This document shows positions 35,800 through 44,909 of a DNA stretch of 64,000 nt, in pieces (positions within the stretch are counted from its first letter, which is position 1; the number at the start of each line of letters is the position of its first letter). The position numbers and the translations under genes are program-made. The DNA lies in the NCBI GenBank assembly GCA_000431775.1, contig FR888230.1, forward strand, positions 41,364 through 105,363. The letters are read 5' to 3'. The notes below the pieces were generated by a model that was not told the origin of the DNA, did no database searches, and saw nothing but the letters and a program-made list of their open reading frames with translations. This DNA is from Clostridium sp. CAG:413 (GTDB lineage Bacteria > Bacillota > Clostridia > Oscillospirales > Acutalibacteraceae).

Positions 35800-36501
35800 A
35801 TGGCGGAGAAAAGCAAAAATCCTCACGAGCGCCACAGGGAGCGCATCAGGGAGACATTCCGCAAAACGGGGATAGAGAATATGCCCGAGCATTCGGTGCT
35901 CGAGCTGCTGCTCTTCTATTCCGTGCCCCGCAAGGATACCAACGAGCTTGCTCACCGCCTTATCGACACCTTCGGCTCGCTTTCACGGGTGCTGGACGCG
36001 CCCTATGAGCGGCTCATGGAGGTCGACGGCATCGGCGACAGCTCCGCATTGCTGCTCTCGAGCATTCCCGCCCTCTGCCGCCGTTATATCGAGGATTCGG
36101 CGGGCAAAAAGCTCTCGCTTGCCGAGCCTGAGGACGTGATGAAATACGCCGTCGCCAAATTCTACGGCTGCAAGAGCGAGGTATTCTATCTCATCTGCCT
36201 TGACGCAGCGGGCAATCTGATAAACTGCTGCAAGCTCGGCGAAGGCACCTCGGCCGACGTGCTCGTTGACCGCCGCGCCGTGCTCGAAACGGCTTTTCGC
36301 AACAACGCGGATACCGTGATATTCGCCCACAATCACCCGGACGGCGTGGCTGCGCCGTCAAAGAACGACCTCGACATGACCTCCGACTTCGCAAAGCTGC
36401 TCGGCGGTGTTGGCATAAGACTTGCCGACCATATTATCGTTGCTGGCTGTGACAGCATTTCTCTGGCGTCGATACCGAAATTTTCGCTTCTTTTCATGTG
36501 A
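35800..36501 (+). CDS. radC: RadC/JAB1-domain protein
   Basis: 233 aa. The C-terminal JAMM/MPN zinc motif is complete: AHNHPDG followed by S and D in SKNDLD (HxHx7SxxD). The N-terminal ~90 residues hold a helix-hairpin-helix-like region (LMEVDGIGDSSALLL). Homologues were once linked to DNA repair, but the role is disputed; the motif predicts metal-dependent isopeptidase-like or nuclease activity. Transcribed alone from the promoter at 35742-35770. Confidence 0.9.
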   Translation: MAEKSKNPHERHRERIRETFRKTGIENMPEHSVLELLLFYSVPRKDTNELAHRLIDTFGSLSRVLDAPYERLMEVDGIGDSSALLLSSIPALCRRYIEDSAGKKLSLAEPEDVMKYAVAKFYGCKSEVFYLICLDAAGNLINCCKLGEGTSADVLVDRRAVLETAFRNNADTVIFAHNHPDGVAAPSKNDLDMTSDFAKLLGGVGIRLADHIIVAGCDSISLASIPKFSLLFM

Positions 36502-36519
36502 ATAATGCGGGTAAATCTA

Positions 36520-36548
36520 TTGCCAAACCCGCAAAACTGTGTTATACT
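36520..36548 (+). promoter_or_regulatory. Promoter of the iron alcohol dehydrogenase gene
   Basis: TTGCCA (36520-36525), 17-nt spacer, TATACT (36543-36548), 40 nt before the ATG. It makes the in-frame start at 36498 impossible. Confidence 0.75.
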
Positions 36549-36587
36549 GTATCGGTAATCCAAATTTCTTATGTTAGGAGTAATCAA

Positions 36588-37799
36588 ATGGCTGCTTCAA
36601 TGTTTCTTAAAATGTATTGCAGAGCCTACCAGGGCGTTTTCAGAGTCGCCGTCAACTTCCTTAATTGGAAGGAGCCCGAGCTTGTCAAGGGCGAGGGCAG
36701 CGTCAAGAAGCTCCCGCAGGTAGTCAAGGCAAACGGCCACAACAGCGTGCTTGTCGTCACCGACAAGGGTCTGATGGGTCTCCACCTGCTTGACGGGCTC
36801 TTTGAGGGCCTCGACAAGGCGGGCGTCAAATATACCGTCTATGACGGCACCCAGCCCAACCCCACCATCGACAACATCGAAGAGGCCAGGAAGCTCTATA
36901 TCGACAATAACTGCTCGGCAGTCATCGCTTTCGGCGGCGGCTCACCCATGGACTGCGCCAAAGCTGCGGCCGCAAGGATCGCAAGGCCCAATAAGACCGT
37001 GCAGCAGATGAGAGGCACACTCAAGATTCTCAAGAAGCTGCCCACCCTTTACGCCGTGCCCACCACCGCAGGCACAGGCTCGGAGACCACCATTGCCGCA
37101 GTCGTCTCCGACCCCAGAACTCACGAGAAATACGCTCTTCAGGATCCCGTCCTGCGCCCGAAATACGCAGTGCTCGACCCCGAGCTTACCATCGGCCTGC
37201 CCCCGCACATCACCTCCACCACCGGCATGGACGCCCTGACCCACGCGGTTGAGGCTTATATCGGCCACAGCAACACCAAGGGCACCGCAGAGGCGGCCGA
37301 GAAAGCGACCAGACTTATATTTGACAACATACTTACGGCTTACGAGAACGGCAAGGATCTCAAGGCGAGAGAGAATATGCTCGTCGCCTCCTACCTTGCG
37401 GGTATCGCCTTCACCAGAGCTTATGTCGGCTACGTCCACGCGATAGCCCACAACCTCGGCGGAATGTACGGCACTCCTCACGGTCTCGCAAACGCAGTCA
37501 TACTCCCCTATGTCCTCGAGTATTACGGCTCGACCGCTGCGGCTCCCCTTGCGAAGCTCGCCGACATCGCCGGCCTTGAGACCGGCGGCATGAACGACGC
37601 TCAGAAAGCGGCTCTTTTCATTGAGAAGATCAAGGAATTCAACCGCAAGATGAATATCCCCGAGCATCTTGAGATACTTGAGAAGGATATCCCCACCATC
37701 GCAAAGAGAGCGCTCAGAGAGGGCAACCCGCTCTATCCCGTCCCCAAGATCATGGATTATGACGACTGCGTAAGCGTCATCAAGAGGATAGCGAAGTAA
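36588..37799 (+). CDS. Iron-containing alcohol dehydrogenase
   Basis: 403 aa from ATG 36588 (AGGAG 36576-36580). Nucleotide-binding motif AFGGGSPMDCAKA, substrate-loop PTTAGTGSE, and the metal-binding Asp/His set in TGMDALTHAVEAY, YVHAIAHNLGG and PHGLANAVILP are intact. It would reduce an aldehyde or oxidise an alcohol with NAD(P)(H), consistent with fermentation. Exact substrate unknown. The N-terminal ~20 residues (aromatic and basic) are slightly longer than usual. Followed by a hairpin terminator. Confidence 0.93.
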   Translation: MAASMFLKMYCRAYQGVFRVAVNFLNWKEPELVKGEGSVKKLPQVVKANGHNSVLVVTDKGLMGLHLLDGLFEGLDKAGVKYTVYDGTQPNPTIDNIEEARKLYIDNNCSAVIAFGGGSPMDCAKAAAARIARPNKTVQQMRGTLKILKKLPTLYAVPTTAGTGSETTIAAVVSDPRTHEKYALQDPVLRPKYAVLDPELTIGLPPHITSTTGMDALTHAVEAYIGHSNTKGTAEAAEKATRLIFDNILTAYENGKDLKARENMLVASYLAGIAFTRAYVGYVHAIAHNLGGMYGTPHGLANAVILPYVLEYYGSTAAAPLAKLADIAGLETGGMNDAQKAALFIEKIKEFNRKMNIPEHLEILEKDIPTIAKRALREGNPLYPVPKIMDYDDCVSVIKRIAK

Positions 37800-37809
37800 C
37801 TGCATTTGC

Positions 37810-37836
37810 CCCGCCGAGCCTCGGCGGGTCTCTATA
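37810..37836 (+). terminator. Terminator after the alcohol dehydrogenase gene
   Basis: CCCGCCGA (37810-37817) pairs with TCGGCGGG (37821-37828), followed by TCTCTATATTTT. Confidence 0.75.
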
Positions 37837-37922
37837 TTTTCAGATAATCGCGTCAATTTGTCTGCACAATTACGCCGCAAAGTGTTGAACTTTACGACGT
37901 GATATGATTTAATTGTATTGTT

Positions 37923-37995
37923 ACCGTCTTTATATAAGAATCGACATCGGCAGCCGCCGCTGTTGTTTAGCGCAGCCGACCGTCTTTTATATAAT
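37923..37995 (+). repeat. Direct repeat in the lipase leader region
   Basis: A ~16-nt sequence, ACCGTCTTTATATAA (37923-37937), recurs as ACCGTCTTTTATATAA (37979-37994), with a GC-rich partly palindromic spacer. It lies within the 220-nt gap between the alcohol dehydrogenase and lipase genes. No confident promoter was found in this gap; the repeats could be regulatory. Confidence 0.5.
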
Positions 37996-38018
37996 ATTTG
38001 TATAAAGGAGTGCTTCTA

Positions 38019-39311
38019 ATGAAATTACGCCGAATCATCAGCATCATCCTCGCAGTCTGCCTTATCAGCTCCGCCTGCCTCATTTCGGCAAGCGCCGCCG
38101 ACACCAAATGGGAGCCGAAAAACGAGCAGCCCTTCATCTTTGTCCACGGCCTTAACGGCTGGGGCGGCGCCGAGGACATCAACGGCATCATGCCCTATTG
38201 GGGCGCCACCACGGGCGACCTGATGCATTACCTCCAAAACAAGGGCTATGACTGCTACTCCGCCTCCGTCGGCCCGCTCAACAGCGCATGGGACAGAGCC
38301 TGCGAGCTTTACGCTCAGCTCATGGGCGTGACGGTCGATTACGGCGTTGCTCACTCCGCGAAATTCAACCACGAACGCTTCGGCAGGACCTATTATCAGC
38401 CGCTCATCCCGAATTGGGGCGAGCTTGACGAGAACGGCAAGCTGCAGCAGATCCACCTCATCGGTCACAGCTTCGGCGGCACCACTATAAGAATGCTCGT
38501 CCAGCTGCTCACCGAAGGCTCACCCGAAGAAATGGCGGCGACCGATCCCGAGGACATCTCCGGTCTCTTCACAGGAGGCAAGGGTGACTGGGTCAAAAGC
38601 GTCACCACCATCTGCACCCCACACAACAGCTCCTCCATATATTATCCGATCGTCTATCTCGGCCTTGCCGACCTTGTGCAGTTCGTCAGCTACGCCTATG
38701 CCGGTATAATGGGCAGATCCATATTTAACGGCGGTCTTGTCGACTTCCACCTTGAGCAGTTCGGCCTCACCGAGATACCCGGTGTCGGCAGCGCAGACCC
38801 GTATTTCAAGGCTCTGCGCCGCGTACTCGCCAACAGGCAGGATTCCTGTCAGTATGACCTCACGCCCGAGGGTTCAATGAAGGTCAACAAAAAGCTCGAC
38901 ATAAACGACGATATCTATTACTTCTCATATGCATTCTCCACCACCAAGGAAGTGCCCGTTATCGGCACTCAGGTTCCCTCGATAAAAACCAATCCCGCCA
39001 TAGCCCCGCTTGCCTTCGTCATGGGCTTTCTTCAGTTCACCGATCCCATCAACGGCACTGTCTATGACAAAAAATGGCTCGCAAACGACGCCCTTGTCAA
39101 CACCGAGAGCGCCAAATTCCCGCTGGACGAGCCTCACACCGACTACGACAGCAACAACATAAATACAGGCGTTTGGAACGTCATGCCCGTCCAGGAGGGC
39201 GACCACGGCACGGCAATAGGTCTGTTTGCTGATGAAGAAAAAACGCACAGCTTCTACATAGACCTTTGCGAAATGCTCAACGCGCTCCCCGACAGGCATC
39301 AAGCAGTATAA
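38019..39311 (+). CDS. Secreted triacylglycerol lipase (staphylococcal-lipase-like)
   Basis: 430 aa from ATG 38019 (AAGGAG 38005-38010, 8 nt upstream). Residues 1-27 form a signal peptide ending A-S-A-A. The mature protein begins with PFIFVHGLNGWGG (oxyanion region) and carries the nucleophile elbow HLIGHSFGGTT; the expected catalytic His is in QEGDHGTAIG. The segments YWGATTGDLMHYL, AWDRACELY, VDYGVAHSAKFNHERFGRTY match the layout of family I.5/I.6 lipases such as those of staphylococci. It should hydrolyse extracellular glycerides. It may be co-transcribed with the FAD protein 13 nt downstream. Confidence 0.88.
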   Translation: MKLRRIISIILAVCLISSACLISASAADTKWEPKNEQPFIFVHGLNGWGGAEDINGIMPYWGATTGDLMHYLQNKGYDCYSASVGPLNSAWDRACELYAQLMGVTVDYGVAHSAKFNHERFGRTYYQPLIPNWGELDENGKLQQIHLIGHSFGGTTIRMLVQLLTEGSPEEMAATDPEDISGLFTGGKGDWVKSVTTICTPHNSSSIYYPIVYLGLADLVQFVSYAYAGIMGRSIFNGGLVDFHLEQFGLTEIPGVGSADPYFKALRRVLANRQDSCQYDLTPEGSMKVNKKLDINDDIYYFSYAFSTTKEVPVIGTQVPSIKTNPAIAPLAFVMGFLQFTDPINGTVYDKKWLANDALVNTESAKFPLDEPHTDYDSNNINTGVWNVMPVQEGDHGTAIGLFADEEKTHSFYIDLCEMLNALPDRHQAV

Positions 39312-39324
39312 GGAGAGAGTAAAA

Positions 39325-40722
39325 TTGAATTACAACACAGTCATCATCGGCGCAGGCCCCGCCGGTATCTTCACCGCCCTTGAAATGCTCCGTAAGGGCA
39401 GCAAGCAGAAGATACTTATCGTCGAGAAAGGCAAGGCGGTCGAGGATCGTCAGTGCCCCAAGGCCAAGGTAGGCCACTGCGTCAGCTGCAAGCCCTATTG
39501 CCATATAACCACCGGATTCTCCGGCGCAGGCGCTTTCTCGGACGGCAAGCTTTCGCTCAGCTACGAGGTCGGCGGCGATCTGCCGTCGCTCATTGGTGAG
39601 AATGTCGCTCAGGAGGCTATCGACTACACCGACAAGATCTATCTTGAATTCGGCGCAGACGAAAAGATTGAGGGCGTCAGCGACCCCGAGGCGGTCAAGG
39701 AGATAAGGAAGAGAGCCATTCAGACCGGTCTGAAGCTCGTCGACTGCCCCATCCGCCACCTCGGCACCGAGAAGGCAAGGGATCTTTACTACGCCATCGA
39801 GCAGTATCTGCTCAAAAACGGCGTTGAGATGATGTTCGGCTTCGAGTGCCTTGACGTTATCATGGAGGGCAGCACCTGCAAGGGCGTATGCATCACCAAC
39901 GGCAAGGTCGATTATGAGGTGTACGCCGACAATACCGTTATCGCCGCCGGCAGGAGAGGCGCCGACTGGCTTGAAGCAAAGTGTGCCGAGCACAATATCG
40001 CCCACCAGCCCGGCACGGTCGATATCGGCGTCAGGGTCGAGGTACGCAACGAGATAATGGAGACGATAAACGAGGTGCTTTACGAATCAAAGCTCATCGG
40101 CTATCCCCTCCCGTTCAAGAATAAGGTTCGTACCTTCTGCCAGAATCCCGGCGGATTCGTCAGCCAGGAGAATTACGACAACGACCTCGCCGTCGTCAAC
40201 GGTCATTCATATAAGGATCTCAAATCCGACAACACCAACCTCGCTATCCTATGCTCGCACAACTTCAACGAGCCGTTCAATCAGCCCATTTCCTACGCTC
40301 AGAAGGTAGGCGAGCTGACAAATATGCTCGGCGCGGGTCACATCCTTGTGCAGCGCTTCGGCGATATCCTCGACGGCAAGCGCACCTGGCAGAAAGAGCT
40401 TTCTCAGAGCAACGTGCGCCCGACGCTCGTTGACGCCGTCGCAGGCGACATAACCGCCGCCATGCCCTACAGAGCGATGATGAATATCATCAACTTCATT
40501 CAGGCGGTCGACCACGTCGTGCCCGGCTTTGCTTCGAGAGAGACTCTGCTCTATTCCCCCGAGCTGAAATTCTACAGCAACAGGGTCAAGATGGATAAGG
40601 ACTTCAACACAAGCGTTGCGGGTCTCCACTGTCTCGGCGACTCCAGCGGCTGGACAAGAGGCTTGATGATGGCCTCCGTCATGGGCGTGCTCATGGGCAG
40701 ACATCTTGCCGAAAAAGGCTGA
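39325..40722 (+). CDS. FAD-dependent NAD(P)/FAD-type dehydrogenase
   Basis: 465 aa. N-terminal dinucleotide-binding motif VIIGAGPAGIFTALEM (GxGxxG), an FAD-linked acid in IVEKGKAVEDR, a cysteine-rich strip (KVGHCVSCKPYCHITTG), and a second FAD contact HCLGDSSGWTRGLMMASVMG near the end. It belongs to a group of uncharacterised flavoproteins common in anaerobes; the substrate is unknown. The start is TTG 39325 with AGGAGA 8 nt upstream. No membrane segment. Confidence 0.85.
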   Translation: MNYNTVIIGAGPAGIFTALEMLRKGSKQKILIVEKGKAVEDRQCPKAKVGHCVSCKPYCHITTGFSGAGAFSDGKLSLSYEVGGDLPSLIGENVAQEAIDYTDKIYLEFGADEKIEGVSDPEAVKEIRKRAIQTGLKLVDCPIRHLGTEKARDLYYAIEQYLLKNGVEMMFGFECLDVIMEGSTCKGVCITNGKVDYEVYADNTVIAAGRRGADWLEAKCAEHNIAHQPGTVDIGVRVEVRNEIMETINEVLYESKLIGYPLPFKNKVRTFCQNPGGFVSQENYDNDLAVVNGHSYKDLKSDNTNLAILCSHNFNEPFNQPISYAQKVGELTNMLGAGHILVQRFGDILDGKRTWQKELSQSNVRPTLVDAVAGDITAAMPYRAMMNIINFIQAVDHVVPGFASRETLLYSPELKFYSNRVKMDKDFNTSVAGLHCLGDSSGWTRGLMMASVMGVLMGRHLAEKG

Positions 40723-40773
40723 TAATCAATTTCATAAATATGCTGCCTGACACAAAGGGCTTTTGCCCTGACT

Positions 40774-40841
40774 GAAAGGTGCGGTGATTCGTTTGATACG
40801 CAAAAGCTGTACCTTTCTGTGCAAAGGTACAGCTTTTATTA
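40774..40841 (+). promoter_or_regulatory. Possible transcription attenuator before the hydrogenase maturation operon
   Basis: A strong terminator is formed by 15-nt perfect arms (40802-40816 and 40823-40837) around CTGTGC, followed by ATTATT, and ends only a few bases before the ribosome site AGGAGG (40844-40849). A 12-nt upstream segment (40774-40785) can instead pair with 40806-40817, all twelve positions, three as G-U wobbles, which would prevent the terminator. This antiterminator/terminator choice suggests a regulated leader. It could also be simply the terminator of the FAD gene. No promoter was found with confidence between 40723 and 40774, and no known riboswitch class was recognised. 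Confidence 0.5.
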
Positions 40842-40856
40842 TTAGGAGGTAGTTTT

Positions 40857-41114
40857 ATGCAAACAAGAGTAGCTGTCATGTCCGCAATAGTGGAGAATAC
40901 CGACTCGGTCGAGAAGCTCAACGAGCTGCTGCATCAATACGGCGAATTCATCATCGGCAGAATGGGTCTGCCCTACAAGACGAGAAAGATAAACATCGTC
41001 TCGATAGCCCTCGACGCGCCGCAGGATACGATATCCTCTCTCGCCGGCAAGCTCGGCAACCTGCCCGGAGTGAGCGTCAAGACCGCTTATTCCAACGTGA
41101 GCAGCGATGAATGA
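40857..41114 (+). CDS. TM1266-type ACT-domain protein, hydrogenase-system putative regulator
   Basis: 85 aa, a single ACT-like domain. The pattern RVAVMSAIVENTDSVEKLN, then IIGRMGLPYKTRKINIVSIAL and LPGVSVKTAYS, matches the 'iron-only hydrogenase system putative regulator' family. The function is inferred from genomic association only; a role as a ligand-sensing regulator is suggested by the ACT fold. AGGAGG is 7 nt before the ATG. Its end overlaps hydE by eight bases. Confidence 0.88.
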   Translation: MQTRVAVMSAIVENTDSVEKLNELLHQYGEFIIGRMGLPYKTRKINIVSIALDAPQDTISSLAGKLGNLPGVSVKTAYSNVSSDE

Positions 41115-42141
41115 GCTGCTCCTAAGACTTAGCCGCACACATTCGCTCACGCTCGGGGAATACGAGCGTCTGATAGTCGAGCGCAGCCCCCGCCTCGCCG
41201 AGGAAGCTGCCGCCCTTGCGCTCGAAGCACGCCGCGGCGTCTACGGCGACAGGGTCTATATCCGCGGGCTTATCGAGGTCGGCAATTATTGCCGCAACGA
41301 CTGCCTATACTGCGGCATCCGCCGCTCAAACAGCCGCTGCGAGCGCTATATCCTTACCGAGGAGGAGATATACGCCTGCTGCCGCGAGGGGTATTCGCTC
41401 GGCTTTCGCACCTTTGTGCTCCAGGGCGGCGAGGGGATATTCCCCGCTGACAAGGTCTGCCGCATCGTCGCACGGATAAAGCGTGAATTCCCCGACTGCG
41501 CCGTTACGCTGTCTCTCGGCGAATTCCCCCGTGAGGAATATCAAAAAATGTTCGACTCGGGCGCAGATCGCTATCTGCTGCGGCACGAAACGGCGGACAA
41601 AGCGCATTACGAGCGCCTGCACCCGCCCGAAATGTCATTTGATAATCGAATGCGCTGCCTGCGCGACCTTCGGGATATCGGCTATCAGGTCGGCTGCGGC
41701 TTCATGGTCGGCTCGCCGTTCCAAACCGCCGCAACGCTCGCAAAGGATCTCAAATTCATCGAGGAATTCTCGCCCGATATGTGCGGCATCGGGCCGTTTA
41801 TCCCGCAAAAGGACACGCCCTTCGGCGACCTGCCCTCGGGCACGGCGGAGCTGACGGTCTATCTGCTCTCGCTGATACGGCTGATAAAGCCGAATATCCT
41901 GCTGCCCGCCACAACGGCGCTCGGCACAATAGACCCGCTCGGGCGCGAGAAAGGGATATCCGCCGGCGCGAACGTAGTCATGCCGAATCTCTCCCCCGTC
42001 AGCGTGCGGCGGAAATATGCGCTGTATGACAACAAAATATGCACGGGCGACGAATCGGCGCAATGCAAAAGCTGCCTTGCCGAGCGCATAAGCTCCGTCG
42101 GCTGTGAGATCGTGACCGACCGAGGCGATATAATCAAATAA
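41107..42141 (+). CDS. hydE: [FeFe]-hydrogenase maturase HydE (radical SAM)
   Basis: 344 aa. The radical-SAM cluster motif Cx3Cx2C is seen as CRNDCLYC near residue 60, with the following FVLQGGEG strand. HydE takes part in building the dithiomethylamine bridge and iron units of the H-cluster. The C-terminal CTGDESAQCKSC holds extra cysteines that may ligate an accessory cluster in some homologues. Overlaps the ACT gene and is followed 51 nt later by hydG. Confidence 0.94.
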   Translation: MNELLLRLSRTHSLTLGEYERLIVERSPRLAEEAAALALEARRGVYGDRVYIRGLIEVGNYCRNDCLYCGIRRSNSRCERYILTEEEIYACCREGYSLGFRTFVLQGGEGIFPADKVCRIVARIKREFPDCAVTLSLGEFPREEYQKMFDSGADRYLLRHETADKAHYERLHPPEMSFDNRMRCLRDLRDIGYQVGCGFMVGSPFQTAATLAKDLKFIEEFSPDMCGIGPFIPQKDTPFGDLPSGTAELTVYLLSLIRLIKPNILLPATTALGTIDPLGREKGISAGANVVMPNLSPVSVRRKYALYDNKICTGDESAQCKSCLAERISSVGCEIVTDRGDIIK

Positions 42142-42192
42142 AAAATCTTATCTGACGGAAAGAGCCATCTAACCGCAAGAAAGGAAAATCAT

Positions 42193-43641
42193 ATGTCAAT
42201 CTACAACCCCAAATCAATGAAGGCGGAGGAATTCATAAACGACGTCGAGATCAGAGAGACCATCGCCTACGCACAGGCAAATAAAAACAATGTCGAGCTT
42301 ATCGACTCCCTGCTTGAGAAAGCCCGCCCCGTCAAAAACGGCAGCGGCGTCACCTGCGCAGGCCTAAGCCACCGCGAGGCGGCGGTGCTGCTCGCCTGCG
42401 AGATACCCGAGAAGGTCGAAGAGATGTATAAGCTCGCAAACGAGATAAAGCTGGCATTCTACGGCAACAGGATAGTCATGTTTGCGCCGCTGTATCTCTC
42501 CAACTACTGCGTGAACGGCTGCGTTTATTGCCCGTATCACATGAAAAACAAGCATATTGCAAGGATAAAGCTCACCCAGGAGCAGGTCAGAGCCGAGGTA
42601 ATAGCCCTACAGGATATGGGTCACAAGCGCCTTGCCATCGAGGCAGGCGAGGATCCCGTCAATAACCCGATAGAATACATTCTCGACTGCATCAGGACGA
42701 TATACTCCGTCCACCACAAAAACGGCGATATCCGCAGGGTGAATGTCAACATTGCCGCCACCACGGTCGAGAACTACCGCAGGCTAAAAGAGGCGGGCAT
42801 CGGCACATACATTCTCTTTCAGGAGACTTACAACAAAAAAAGCTACCTCGAGCTGCATCCGACCGGCCCGAAGCACGACTATGACTACCACTCCGAGGCA
42901 ATGGACAGAGCCATGGAGGGCGGCATAGACGACGTCGGTCTGGGCGTTCTCTTCGGGCTTGAGGGTTATCAATATGAGTTTGCGGGGCTGCTCATGCACG
43001 CCGAGCATCTTGAAGCCGTCCACGGCGTGGGGCCGCACACGATAAGCGTGCCGAGGGTCAAGCACGCCGACGATATCGACCCCGACGTATTCGACAACGG
43101 CATATCGGACGACCTTTTTGCCAAGATAATCGCCTGCATCCGCATCGCCGTGCCCTACACAGGCATGATAATCTCCACCCGCGAGAGCGAGCAGGTCAGG
43201 GGCAGGGCGCTTGAATACGGCATTTCACAGATAAGCGGTGCCTCACGCACCTCAGTCGGCGGCTACACCGAGGAGGAGCGCCCGCACGATTCCGAGCAAT
43301 TCGACGTCTCCGACCAGCGCACGCTCGACGAGGTGGTCAGATGGCTCATGGAGAAGGATCATATCCCGTCATTCTGCACCGCATGCTACAGAGAGGGGCG
43401 CACGGGCGACCGCTTTATGAGCCTGTGCAAAAACGGCCAGATCCTCAACTGCTGCCACCCGAACGCCCTTATGACCCTGACGGAGTACCTTGTGGACTAC
43501 GCCTCAGAGGAGACAAAGAAAGTCGGCTTCGAGCTGATAGAGCGCGAGCTCAAAAAGATACCCAAGGATAAGGTCAGGCAAATTGCGGCTCAGAACATAG
43601 AGGCAATCAAGGCCTCCGACCGCAGAGATTTCAGATTTTGA
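42193..43641 (+). CDS. hydG: [FeFe]-hydrogenase maturase HydG (tyrosine-cleaving radical SAM)
   Basis: 482 aa. HydG splits tyrosine to give the CO and CN- ligands. The N-terminal radical-SAM motif is CVNGCVYC (near residue 105) and the C-terminal accessory-cluster cysteines are in FCTACYREGRTGDRFM and ILNCCHPNA. AAGAAAGGAAAATC supplies the ribosome site before ATG 42193. Length and motif order are normal. Confidence 0.96.
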   Translation: MSIYNPKSMKAEEFINDVEIRETIAYAQANKNNVELIDSLLEKARPVKNGSGVTCAGLSHREAAVLLACEIPEKVEEMYKLANEIKLAFYGNRIVMFAPLYLSNYCVNGCVYCPYHMKNKHIARIKLTQEQVRAEVIALQDMGHKRLAIEAGEDPVNNPIEYILDCIRTIYSVHHKNGDIRRVNVNIAATTVENYRRLKEAGIGTYILFQETYNKKSYLELHPTGPKHDYDYHSEAMDRAMEGGIDDVGLGVLFGLEGYQYEFAGLLMHAEHLEAVHGVGPHTISVPRVKHADDIDPDVFDNGISDDLFAKIIACIRIAVPYTGMIISTRESEQVRGRALEYGISQISGASRTSVGGYTEEERPHDSEQFDVSDQRTLDEVVRWLMEKDHIPSFCTACYREGRTGDRFMSLCKNGQILNCCHPNALMTLTEYLVDYASEETKKVGFELIERELKKIPKDKVRQIAAQNIEAIKASDRRDFRF

Positions 43642-43653
43642 CGAGGTGAAAAT

Positions 43654-44859
43654 ATGGGACTTAACGACAGAGTATCCGCCGAGAGGATTCACATCGGCTT
43701 TTTCGGGCTTCGCAACGCGGGCAAATCGAGCGTTGTCAACGCCGTCACGGGTCAGAGGCTCTCGCTCGTCTCCGATATAAAGGGCACGACGACCGACCCC
43801 GTGCAGAAGGCAATGGAGCTGCTGCCGCTCGGCCCCGTTGTGATAATCGACACGCCGGGCATTGACGATGAGGGCATCCTAGGCGAGATGAGGGTTAAGC
43901 GGGCTAAGCAGGTGCTCGGCAAGACGGATATCGCAGTGCTCGTCACGGATTCATCGAGAGAATTGCAGCCCGCCGAAAAGGAGCTTTGCGAGCTTTTTAA
44001 AGCGCGAAACATACCGTATATCATCGCATTCAACAAGTGCGACCTGCTGCCCGAGCTGCCGAAAGCGCCCGAGGGCGGGATCTATGTCAGCGCCGCAGAC
44101 GGCACGAATATCTATGAGCTGAAAGAGATGATAGGCAGGCTCGCCGCCCGTGCGGAGCAGCCGAAGCAGCTCATCGGCGACCTGATAAGCGAGGGCGACC
44201 TGATAATTCTCGTCACGCCCATCGACGGCTCGGCGCCAAAGGGGCGCATGATCCTGCCGCAGCAGCAGATGATAAGAGATATCCTCGATAACGCCGCATT
44301 CTGCGTCGTGACCCAAGTGCCGCAGCTCCCCGCCGTGCTCGCAACAGTCGGAAAAGCGCCGAGAATGGTAGTCACCGATTCGCAGGCGTTCGGCGAGGTC
44401 AGACGCATAGTGCCGGAGGATATCCCGCTGACCTCGTTTTCGATACTTTTTGCCCGCTATAAAGGCGAGCTGCGCAGCCTCGTGCATGGGGCGGCGGCGC
44501 TCGACAGGCTGAACGACGGCGACACCGTGCTAATCTCCGAGGGCTGCACCCACCACCGCCAATGCGGCGATATCGGCACGGTCAAGCTGCCCGCATGGCT
44601 CGGCAAATACACGGGCAAGACGCTGAATTTTGAATTCACCTCGGGCGGCGAATTCCCCGACGAGCTTTCAAAATACGCCCTTGTGATTCATTGCGGCGGC
44701 TGTATGCTGAACGGGCGCGAGATGCTCTCACGCCTTGAAAGAGCCGAGTCAAGCGGCACTCCGATGACGAATTACGGCGTGGCGATAGCGCAAATGCACG
44801 GCATCCTGCGCCGCTCCCTCGGCATCTTCCCCGCATTGCTTGAAGAGCTGAATTGTTGA
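43654..44859 (+). CDS. hydF: [FeFe]-hydrogenase maturation GTPase HydF
   Basis: 401 aa. HydF is the scaffold that receives the di-iron subcluster and delivers it to the hydrogenase. GTPase motifs G1 GLRNAGKSS, G3 DTPG and G4 NKCD occur in the first ~170 residues. The C-terminal cluster-binding residues appear as ACT-like CTHHRQCGD and HCGGCMLN (HCxxC). It is 12 nt after hydG and ends with the hairpin at 44876-44898. No hydrogenase structural gene (hydA) is present in the window. Confidence 0.95.
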   Translation: MGLNDRVSAERIHIGFFGLRNAGKSSVVNAVTGQRLSLVSDIKGTTTDPVQKAMELLPLGPVVIIDTPGIDDEGILGEMRVKRAKQVLGKTDIAVLVTDSSRELQPAEKELCELFKARNIPYIIAFNKCDLLPELPKAPEGGIYVSAADGTNIYELKEMIGRLAARAEQPKQLIGDLISEGDLIILVTPIDGSAPKGRMILPQQQMIRDILDNAAFCVVTQVPQLPAVLATVGKAPRMVVTDSQAFGEVRRIVPEDIPLTSFSILFARYKGELRSLVHGAAALDRLNDGDTVLISEGCTHHRQCGDIGTVKLPAWLGKYTGKTLNFEFTSGGEFPDELSKYALVIHCGGCMLNGREMLSRLERAESSGTPMTNYGVAIAQMHGILRRSLGIFPALLEELNC

Positions 44860-44875
44860 CCGCATGAACGCAAAC

Positions 44876-44898
44876 GCCCCCGCCTTTTCGGCGGGGGC
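44876..44898 (+). terminator. GC-rich hairpin after hydF
   Basis: GCCCCCGCC (44876-44884) pairs with GGCGGGGGC (44890-44898). The following TTGGACTTG is only weakly T-rich. Confidence 0.6.
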
Positions 44899-44909
44899 TT
44901 GGACTTGTC

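Noticed and set aside
40740-40842. Known riboswitch class upstream of the hydrogenase maturation genes
   Set aside because: No conserved core of the common classes could be matched by eye; kept only as an unassigned attenuator.
40857-44859. Complete hydrogenase locus
   Set aside because: Only the maturation genes are present; no H-cluster subunit with its cysteine motifs occurs in the window.
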